Shown one piece after another: positions 1 through 3,635 of a stretch of DNA of 6,133 nucleotides (the first letter of the stretch is position 1; each line of letters begins with the position of its first letter). Source of the DNA: UMGS172 sp045546555. Its GTDB lineage: Bacteria; Bacillota; Clostridia; Oscillospirales; Acutalibacteraceae. The notes under the pieces are model-generated. The model was not told the origin of the DNA, searched no databases, and was given only the letters and a program-made list of their open reading frames with translations. The stretch spans positions 1 through 6,133 of the forward strand of contig JAZQCY010000133.1 of NCBI GenBank assembly GCA_045546555.1. Direction: 5' to 3'. Position numbers and translations under genes: made by a program.

Positions 1-10
1 TTATCTCTCC

Positions 11-105
11 CTCAGTCACCTGCGGTGACAGCCGCTTACTGCGGCGGTCCCCTCTGTCCTGCGGACATCTCCCCATATTATGGGGAGTGCCCTCGTCAGA
101 GGGAG
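11..105 (-). repeat. Array of five hairpins (palindromic repeat cluster, long form)
   Basis: Five perfect inverted repeats follow one another: GTCACC/GGTGAC (15-20, 24-29), GCCGC/GCGGC (31-35, 41-45), TGTCC/GGACA (55-59, 63-67), CTCCCCAT/ATGGGGAG (69-76, 80-87) and CCCTC/GAGGG (90-94, 99-103). Loops are only 3-5 bases. Read on the minus strand, the order (a CTCCCTC hairpin first, a GTCACC hairpin followed by TGAGGGAG last) matches the layout of the + strand repeats at 143-186, 1896-1936 and 2070-2112, but with three extra hairpins inserted. No open frame of useful length covers it. I infer a non-coding interspersed repeat. It may also act as an RNA stabiliser or weak terminator for whatever lies to the left, but there is no T-tract to support a terminator. 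Confidence 0.75.
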
Positions 106-110
106 CTTCT

Positions 111-137
111 GTAGGGGCGAACCAATGTGTTCGCCCG
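111..137 (+). repeat. GTAGGGG-type palindromic repeat, copy 1
   Basis: The element begins GTAGGGGCG and ends GCCCG. GGGCGAAC (115-122) and GTTCGCCC (129-136) form a perfect 8 bp stem around a 6-base loop. It is one of seven elements in the window with these ends. Confidence 0.75.
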
Positions 138-142
138 CCGAG

Positions 143-186
143 CCCTCCTTGCCTAAAGGAGGGTGGCATTGCGAAGCAATGACGGG
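143..186 (+). repeat. Double-hairpin repeat, copy 1
   Basis: CCCTCCTT/AAGGAGGG (143-150, 156-163) is followed by TGG and a second hairpin, CATTGC-GAA-GCAATG (167-181), then ACGG. The 24 bases at 162-185 recur exactly at 1913-1936, so this is a real repeated element and not a chance palindrome. It lies about 50 bases upstream of the promoter of the GNAT/radical SAM unit. Confidence 0.8.
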
Positions 187-234
187 AGGATTCAGCTAAT
201 ATAACCAAATTATGCTTTGGCTAAACGAAAACAC

Positions 235-263
235 TTGCATACCGACATAAAATGGTGTAAAAT
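235..263 (+). promoter_or_regulatory. Sigma-A-type promoter for the GNAT/radical SAM unit
   Basis: The -35 box is TTGCAT (235-240) and the -10 box TAAAAT (258-263), with an ideal 17 bp spacer. Transcription would start near 270, leaving a very short leader before the ATG at 287. This argues against the GTG at 266 being the start codon, since it would lie at or before the first transcribed base. Confidence 0.65.
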
Positions 264-286
264 CTGTGGATAGGGCAGGTGAGGAT

Positions 287-715
287 ATGAACTTTATTGA
301 AACGGATGACCACAACGGTCTTATCAGCTTTTACCGTGAAAATGGGCTTGAGGTGTCAAGCGACCTTGTGCGTGATGACGGTGCGGTTTTCAGCATAAAA
401 TGTGTTGAGAACGGAAAAATCATCTCGGCGGCAACCTTGTCACGGCGGTTTGAGGTTTTTATCCTCGATTACGTTGCCGTTGACCCCCAATACCGCAAAA
501 AAGGCTTGGGTGAAAGTGCTGTGGCCGAGATACTTTTGAAGGCCGGACAGCTTGGTGCCAAAAAGGTTTACATAACATCTAAAAATCCGATGTTTTTCAA
601 AAAACTTGGCTTTTTAGAGGGAAGCCCCGAGGGCGTTGATATGAACGCCGACTGTGTGGGCTGTCCGCAGTTTAACAACGGCTGTACCAAGCTCCCAATG
701 TATATCAATATTTAA
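287..715 (+). CDS. GNAT-family N-acetyltransferase with a cysteine-rich C-terminus
   Basis: A 142-residue single-domain GNAT acetyltransferase, expected to move an acetyl group from acetyl-CoA to an amine; the substrate is unknown. The acetyl-CoA-binding core is visible: strand LDYVAVDP (residues 60-67), then the pyrophosphate loop R70-x-x-G73-x-G75, and the typical FFKKLGF ending (103-109). The oddity is the tail, where C123, C126 and C133 form a CX2CX6C pattern (DCVGCPQ...NGC) that an ordinary GNAT does not need and that could bind metal or an iron-sulfur cluster. I chose ATG 287 over GTG 266 because AGGTGAGG (277-284) sits just before it and the predicted transcript begins near 270; the longer form would be 149 residues. 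Only 10 bases separate it from the radical SAM gene, so the two are almost certainly one operon. The fold is secure; the role is not. Confidence 0.85.
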   Translation: MNFIETDDHNGLISFYRENGLEVSSDLVRDDGAVFSIKCVENGKIISAATLSRRFEVFILDYVAVDPQYRKKGLGESAVAEILLKAGQLGAKKVYITSKNPMFFKKLGFLEGSPEGVDMNADCVGCPQFNNGCTKLPMYINI

Positions 716-721
716 CGGAGA
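716..721 (+). promoter_or_regulatory. Ribosome binding site of the radical SAM gene
   Basis: CGGAGA lies directly after the stop codon of the GNAT gene and 4 bases before ATG 726. It decides for this start over the in-frame ATG at 654, which lies inside the GNAT gene and would add 24 residues unlike a protein N-terminus. Confidence 0.65.
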
Positions 722-725
722 TATT

Positions 726-1784
726 ATGACGAGAGAGAAATTTCTGAAACTAAAAGCAGGGCTTTTGTGCCACGGTGCCGCATTGTCCGAAAATGCAAGG
801 CAGGCCATGATGCAAGAGCGCCCCAAGCTTTTCAAAAAAGGCTTTATCGATGCCGTCAATATGAACATCGGCGGCTCGAACATCTGCGTCAGCATAGCCG
901 AAAACTTTGCCGAAAGCTCGGAGCTTTTGCTCCAAAAGGACACCGACGGCTATTATATAATGTTTGACGATGAACGTGCCGATGTGCGTTTTTTTAGAGA
1001 GCTTCCCAAAACGGGAACTGTTGTTGACGACCTTGCCACGCTTCACGCCGACGGTTGCATCAACATCTGGCCGAGCACCAACTGCTGTTACGACACGCCC
1101 GAGCTGAAATGCAAATTCTGCTCGCTTTTGCCCGAAACGAAAAAGCCTATTGACCCCGAGGTGCTATGTGTCGGTCTTAAAAAGCTGTTGGCCGAATACA
1201 AGGGCACCCTCAATTTCAGCGGTGCCACCTACAAAAGCCCCGACATTATGGTGGAGTATTGGTGCGAGCTGTGCCGAAAGATCCGTGAGTTTTCGGATTG
1301 CCCCATTGCGGTCGAGTTTGCACCGCCAAAAAATCTTAACCTTATTGATAAGCTGAAGGAAAGCGGCGCAACGGTTGCCATTATGAATATTGAGATCGTG
1401 GGTAAAGAGCTTCGCCGTGAGATATGCCCCGGCAAGTCGGGCATACCGCTTGAGCATTACCATAAGGTGATGGGAAGGGCGGTCGAGGTGTTTGGCTATG
1501 GCAAGGTGTCGAGCGTTATGATCGGCGGCATTCAACCGTGGGAGGACATAAAGGAAGAATGTGAGACCCTTTGCAAAATGGGTGTTTTCCCAACCATTAT
1601 GCCGTTCAGACCGCTTGACGATTGCACCTATTCCTTCAACAAGGCTTGTGATGTTGACGAGCTTATTGAAGTGTCGGAGTATTTGGGTGAACTGTTGCGC
1701 AAATACAAATTAGCACCGCAATGTCAGCCCGGCTGTACCGCCTGCGGCGGCTGCTCGATAGAGAATGATTGTTATATAAAGTAA
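726..1784 (+). CDS. Radical SAM protein with non-canonical CX7CX2C motif and cysteine-rich tail
   Basis: A 352-residue protein, probably a radical SAM enzyme of the BioB/HmdB-like type. After a ~110-residue N-terminal region comes the likely cluster motif, C121-X7-C129-X2-C132 (CKFCSL), with C120 also next to it. The canonical spacing is CX3CX2C; HmdB-type enzymes are known to use CX5CX2C, so a widened first gap has precedent. Barrel-like segments follow: NFSGATYKSP (163-172), VEFAPP (from about 196), MNIEIV (220-225), MIGGIQPWED (265-274) and FPTIMPFRPLDD (288-299), the last two much like the corresponding strands of HmdB/BioB relatives. The tail carries C333, C337, C340, C343 and C349, suggesting a second iron-sulfur cluster. 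The partner is the GNAT gene 10 bases upstream. There is no signal peptide or membrane segment, so it is cytoplasmic. Substrate and product are unknown; the family assignment is from motifs only. Confidence 0.8.
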   Translation: MTREKFLKLKAGLLCHGAALSENARQAMMQERPKLFKKGFIDAVNMNIGGSNICVSIAENFAESSELLLQKDTDGYYIMFDDERADVRFFRELPKTGTVVDDLATLHADGCINIWPSTNCCYDTPELKCKFCSLLPETKKPIDPEVLCVGLKKLLAEYKGTLNFSGATYKSPDIMVEYWCELCRKIREFSDCPIAVEFAPPKNLNLIDKLKESGATVAIMNIEIVGKELRREICPGKSGIPLEHYHKVMGRAVEVFGYGKVSSVMIGGIQPWEDIKEECETLCKMGVFPTIMPFRPLDDCTYSFNKACDVDELIEVSEYLGELLRKYKLAPQCQPGCTACGGCSIENDCYIK

Positions 1785-1793
1785 AACAAACAA

Positions 1794-1816
1794 CGGCGAA
1801 CGCAGTTCGCCCCTAC
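1794..1816 (-). repeat. GTAGGGG-type palindromic repeat, copy 2
   Basis: GGCGAAC/GTTCGCC (1795-1801, 1805-1811) with a 3-base loop, ending CCCCTAC, which reads GTAGGGG on the minus strand. It starts 10 bases after the radical SAM stop codon and is inverted relative to copy 1 (111-137). It could fold in the mRNA 3' end, but no T-tract follows, so I do not call it a terminator. Confidence 0.75.
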
Positions 1817-1864
1817 AAAGATGATAGATTTTCAAAAATATAGGATGGGAGCAAGCCCCCACCG

Positions 1865-1889
1865 AGGGCGATTCGTGAATCACCCCTAC
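1865..1889 (-). repeat. GTAGGGG-type palindromic repeat, copy 3
   Basis: GGGCGATTC (1866-1874) pairs with GAATCACCC (1877-1885), with one C/A mismatch, and ends CCCCTAC. The inner stem differs from copy 2 but stays self-complementary. Confidence 0.7.
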
Positions 1890-1895
1890 GGTTTG

Positions 1896-1936
1896 CCTTC
1901 CCCGGCGGGGAAGGTGGCATTGCGAAGCAATGACGG
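1896..1936 (+). repeat. Double-hairpin repeat, copy 2
   Basis: CCTTCCCC-GGC-GGGGAAGG (1896-1914) is followed by TGG and CATTGC-GAA-GCAATG (1918-1932), then ACGG. The last 24 bases are identical to 162-185; the first hairpin has a different sequence but the same shape. Confidence 0.8.
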
Positions 1937-1992
1937 ATGAGGAGAACACCGTCACAAAAGACTTTAAACGATACAATATAGCAGGCTTACAA
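1937..1992. other. Intergenic stretch without recognisable signal
   Basis: Between the repeat clusters I see no convincing promoter, RNA gene or small coding frame with a ribosome binding site. The whole interval 1785-2226 is otherwise accounted for by the repeats listed separately. Confidence 0.5.
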
Positions 1993-2015
1993 CGGGCGAA
2001 CAGGAAAGCCCCTAC
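1993..2015 (-). repeat. GTAGGGG-type palindromic repeat, copy 4 (decayed)
   Basis: It has CGGGCG at one end and GCCCCTAC at the other, as in the other copies, but only the outer GGGC/GCCC (1994-1997, 2008-2011) still pair. The middle has lost symmetry. Confidence 0.55.
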
Positions 2016-2040
2016 GACAGATTAACCCTTTCTTTTTACC

Positions 2041-2064
2041 GTAGGGGCGTTCTGTGAACGCCCG
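2041..2064 (+). repeat. GTAGGGG-type palindromic repeat, copy 5
   Basis: GGGCGTTC (2045-2052) and GAACGCCC (2056-2063) form a perfect 8 bp stem around TGT. Ends are GTAGGGG and CCCG. It has the same orientation as copy 1. Confidence 0.75.
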
Positions 2065-2069
2065 CAGAA

Positions 2070-2112
2070 CCTTCCTCATCAGAGGAAGGTGTCACAGCAG
2101 GTGACGGAAGGA
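2070..2112 (+). repeat. Double-hairpin repeat, copy 3
   Basis: CCTTCCTC-ATCA-GAGGAAGG (2070-2089) is followed by GTCAC-AGCAG-GTGAC (2091-2105) and GGAAGGAG. The architecture matches copies 1 and 2, but the second hairpin is of the GTCAC type also seen at 15-29. Confidence 0.75.
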
Positions 2113-2131
2113 GAGATTAGTCAGTTTACAT

Positions 2132-2157
2132 CGGGCTTCGAAGGCGTCAGCTCCTAC
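2132..2157 (-). repeat. GTAGGGG-type palindromic repeat, copy 6 (degenerate)
   Basis: Read on the minus strand it starts GTAGGAGC and ends AAGCCCG, the family's end signature, but the interior pairs poorly. Called mainly from its ends and its place among better copies. Confidence 0.4.
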
Positions 2158-2172
2158 ATTATGTCTTTGATT

Positions 2173-2197
2173 GTAGGGAATGGATTTATCCATTCCG
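2173..2197 (+). repeat. GTAGGG-type palindromic repeat, copy 7
   Basis: GGAATGGAT (2177-2185) and ATCCATTCC (2188-2196) are perfect inverted repeats; with a real loop about 8 pairs would form. It starts GTAGGG and ends CCG like its relatives, yet its stem sequence is wholly different. It lies 30 bases before the ilvE promoter. Confidence 0.6.
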
Positions 2198-2214
2198 TAA
2201 AATAAAAACGAAAT

Positions 2215-2224
2215 TTTCCGGAAA
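2215..2224. promoter_or_regulatory. Possible operator: 10 bp palindrome before the ilvE -35 box
   Basis: TTTCCGGAAA is a perfect palindrome ending 2 bases before the -35 box. The position would suit a transcription factor, but a single short palindrome is weak evidence. Confidence 0.25.
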
Positions 2225-2226
2225 TA

Positions 2227-2255
2227 TTGACTTTTTTATATTATGGTGTTAAAAT
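2227..2255 (+). promoter_or_regulatory. Extended -10 promoter of ilvE
   Basis: TTGACT (2227-2232), a 17 bp spacer and TAAAAT (2250-2255). TG at 2247-2248, one base before the -10 box, makes it an extended -10 promoter. Transcription should start near 2262, giving a leader of about 67 bases, too short for a T-box riboswitch. Confidence 0.8.
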
Positions 2256-2279
2256 CTAATGTAATAATTTTGATTTGCG

Positions 2280-2307
2280 ACGGCAAGGGGAGAAGCTCTA
2301 CCGCCGT
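2280..2307 (+). promoter_or_regulatory. Leader hairpin before ilvE
   Basis: ACGGC (2280-2284) pairs with GCCGT (2303-2307). Inside, GGGGAG (2287-2292) pairs with CTCTACC (2296-2302) through a G-T wobble and one bulged A, closing a 3-base AAG loop. The hairpin ends 7 bases before the Shine-Dalgarno site (AGGAGG, 2315-2320), which it leaves free. It may protect the mRNA 5' end; no terminator follows it. Confidence 0.45.
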
Positions 2308-2328
2308 GTACCGTAGGAGGTTAAATTT

Positions 2329-3354
2329 ATGGCAAAGAAAGATATCAACTGGGGCGAGCTTGGTTTCGGCTATGTTAAGACCGATTACCGTTTTGTCGCC
2401 AACTTTAAGGATGGCAAGTGGGATGACGGCCAGCTTATCACCGACGAAAACGTCGTTATCAACGAGTGCGCAGGCGTTCTGCAATATGCACAGACCTGCT
2501 TTGAGGGTCTCAAGGCCTACACCACCGAGGACGGCAAGATCGTTTGCTTCCGTCCCGACCTTAACGCACAGCGTATGGCCGATTCCTGCGAGCGCTTGAA
2601 GATGCCTGTTTTCCCCGTAGAAAAGTTTGTTGAGGCTGTTGAAAAGGTCGTTGCCGCCAACGCCGATTTCGTTCCGCCCTACGGCTCGGGCGCAACCCTT
2701 TATTTGCGTCCTTATATGTTCGGAAGCAATGCCGTTATCGGTGTTAAGCCTGCTACCGAGTATCAGTTCAGAATTTTCGCAACACCCGTTGGCCCTTACT
2801 TCAAGGGCGGTGTTAAGCCTTTGACCCTGCGTATTAGTGACCTCGACCGTGCCGCACCTATGGGTACCGGCCACATCAAGGCAGGTCTTAACTACGCAAT
2901 GAGCCTTTACAACATCGTTGATGCTCACGACAACGGCTTTGACGAGAATATGTATGTTGACTCTGCGACCCGTACCTACATTGAGGAGACCGGCGGTGCC
3001 AACATCATCTTCATCACCAAGGACGGCAAGGTCGTAACTCCCAAGTCCAACACCATTCTGCCCTCCATCACCCGCCGTTCGCTCATGATCGTTGCCAAGG
3101 ACTACCTTGGTCTTGAGGTTGAGGAGCGTCCTGTCAAGGTTTCCGAGCTTGAGAATTTTGCCGAGTGCGGACTTTGCGGTACCGCCGCAGTTATCTCGCC
3201 CGTTGGCAAGGTGGTTGACCACGGTAAGGAGATAGCTTTCCCTGCAGGTATGACCGAGATGGGCCCCGTTACCAAAAAGCTGTATGACACTCTGACCGGT
3301 ATCCAGATGGGCAGACTTCCTGCTCCCGAGGGTTGGATCAAGACCATCGGCTAA
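2329..3354 (+). CDS. ilvE: Branched-chain amino acid aminotransferase
   Basis: A 341-residue, PLP-dependent class IV aminotransferase that exchanges amino groups between glutamate and the keto acids of leucine, isoleucine and valine, the last step of their synthesis. Length and motifs fit the longer BCAT type (about 340-360 residues). The N-terminal domain carries FEGLKAY and, further on, LYLRPYMFG; the PLP-binding lysine is K184 in GTGHIKAGLNYA. YIEETGGANI holds E219/E220, one of which should contact the PLP ring nitrogen, and TPKSNTILPSITRRS is the conserved cofactor phosphate/substrate loop. AGGAGG (2315-2320) lies 8 bases before the ATG. It has its own promoter and terminator and so is monocistronic. 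Lysine codons are mostly AAG and arginine mostly CGT, as expected for a highly expressed gene; the radical SAM gene shows less bias. Some relatives accept other substrates, but the overall call is secure. Confidence 0.95.
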   Translation: MAKKDINWGELGFGYVKTDYRFVANFKDGKWDDGQLITDENVVINECAGVLQYAQTCFEGLKAYTTEDGKIVCFRPDLNAQRMADSCERLKMPVFPVEKFVEAVEKVVAANADFVPPYGSGATLYLRPYMFGSNAVIGVKPATEYQFRIFATPVGPYFKGGVKPLTLRISDLDRAAPMGTGHIKAGLNYAMSLYNIVDAHDNGFDENMYVDSATRTYIEETGGANIIFITKDGKVVTPKSNTILPSITRRSLMIVAKDYLGLEVEERPVKVSELENFAECGLCGTAAVISPVGKVVDHGKEIAFPAGMTEMGPVTKKLYDTLTGIQMGRLPAPEGWIKTIG

Positions 3355-3379
3355 AGCACAGCTCAATAAAATAAAACTA

Positions 3380-3420
3380 AAGGACAACACTCCTTATTGG
3401 GGCGTTGTCCTTATCTTTTA
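3380..3420 (+). terminator. Rho-independent terminator of ilvE
   Basis: AAGGACAAC (3380-3388) and GTTGTCCTT (3404-3412) pair perfectly. Inside, CTCC pairs with GGGG (one G-T wobble) around a TTATT loop, with a single A/C mismatch between the two stems. TTATCTTTTA (3411-3420) supplies the T-rich tail. It begins 25 bases after the stop codon and separates ilvE from rpoB. Confidence 0.9.
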
Positions 3421-3421
3421 G

Positions 3422-3445
3422 AAAAAATTTCTAAAAAATTGAAAA
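3422..3445 (+). promoter_or_regulatory. Phased A-tracts / UP element before rpoB
   Basis: Runs of A at 3422-3427, 3433-3438 and 3442-3445 start about 10 bases apart, in step with the DNA helix, and end 7 bases before the first -35 box. Such DNA is usually bent and can bind the RNA polymerase alpha C-terminal domain. The sequence is seen; the role is inferred. Confidence 0.55.
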
Positions 3446-3452
3446 TTGGGTA

Positions 3453-3489
3453 TTGACATTGTTGACAGATAGTTGTATAATCCTATAAT
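3453..3489 (+). promoter_or_regulatory. Two overlapping consensus promoters of rpoB
   Basis: Promoter 1 is TTGACA (3453-3458), 17 bp, TATAAT (3476-3481). Promoter 2 is TTGACA (3462-3467), 16 bp, TATAAT (3484-3489). All four boxes match the consensus exactly and the two promoters are shifted by 8-9 bases, nearly one helical turn. Starts are expected near 3488 and 3496. This is a very strong arrangement, like that seen at rRNA operons. Confidence 0.9.
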
Positions 3490-3499
3490 GCCTAATCAT

Positions 3500-3603
3500 G
3501 GGGTTCTATGCACCTATTTTTTGGTCGTTGTAGAAAATAGCGCACAAAACCCACGTGAATTTATGCGGTTTGACAGTAAATTTACGCGTTCTGTCAATAC
3601 CCG
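3500..3603 (+). ncRNA. Structured 5' leader of rpoB mRNA (candidate cis-regulatory RNA)
   Basis: Two structured parts can be drawn. First, a long hairpin: GGGTT (3501-3505) with AACCC (3548-3552), TGC (3509-3511) with GCA (3542-3544), and CTATTTT (3514-3520) with AAAATAG (3534-3540). Second, two overlapping pairings: CGTGAATTTA (3554-3563) with TAAATTTACG (3577-3586), and TTGACAG (3570-3576) with CTGTCAA (3591-3597), extended by GGT/ACC (3567-3569, 3599-3601). These cross each other, so they are alternatives or a pseudoknot. No intrinsic terminator is visible. I do not recognise a known riboswitch or ribosomal protein leader. Confidence 0.5.
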
Positions 3604-3617
3604 TGCTCAAATCAGAT

Positions 3618-3628
3618 AAGGAGTGATC
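3618..3628 (+). promoter_or_regulatory. Unusual ribosome binding site of rpoB
   Basis: AAGGAGTGATC matches the complement of the 16S rRNA 3' end (AAGGAGGTGATC) over almost its full length, lacking one G. The GGAG core lies 12 bases before the ATG, longer than usual, but the extended pairing brings the paired block to within 7 bases of it. Confidence 0.7.
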
Positions 3629-3635
3629 AAAGCCT

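Noticed and set aside
1..186. CRISPR array or tRNA/rRNA fragment in the hairpin-rich start
   Set aside because: The repeats are not evenly spaced, have no spacers of constant length, and do not form a cloverleaf or any rRNA motif I recognise.
266..286. GTG at 266 as the start of the GNAT gene
   Set aside because: It has no Shine-Dalgarno site and lies at or before the predicted first base of the transcript. ATG 287 has AGGTGAGG directly upstream.
1722..1745. The C-terminal CX3CX2C (C333, C337, C340) as the catalytic radical SAM motif
   Set aside because: It lies at the extreme C-terminus, after all barrel-like strands, whereas the radical SAM cluster loop follows the first strand. The C121/C129/C132 set is in the right place.
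1795..1816. Rho-independent terminator after the radical SAM gene
   Set aside because: The hairpin is good, but the bases that follow are CCTACAAAG with no T-tract. Kept as a repeat copy only.
2243..2275. Possible leader peptide rich in Val, Ile and Leu codons (starts MVLKSNVIILI) before ilvE, as in attenuation
   Set aside because: Its ATG and GTG lie in the promoter spacer, upstream of the predicted transcription start. The frame has no nearby stop and runs into ilvE, and there is no terminator hairpin. The residue bias is probably due to AT-rich DNA.
2236..3390. A 384-codon open frame on the minus strand, opposite ilvE
   Set aside because: It mirrors ilvE almost end to end, has no family motifs, and arises from the strong codon bias of the real gene. 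ilvE has a promoter, ribosome binding site and complete catalytic motifs.
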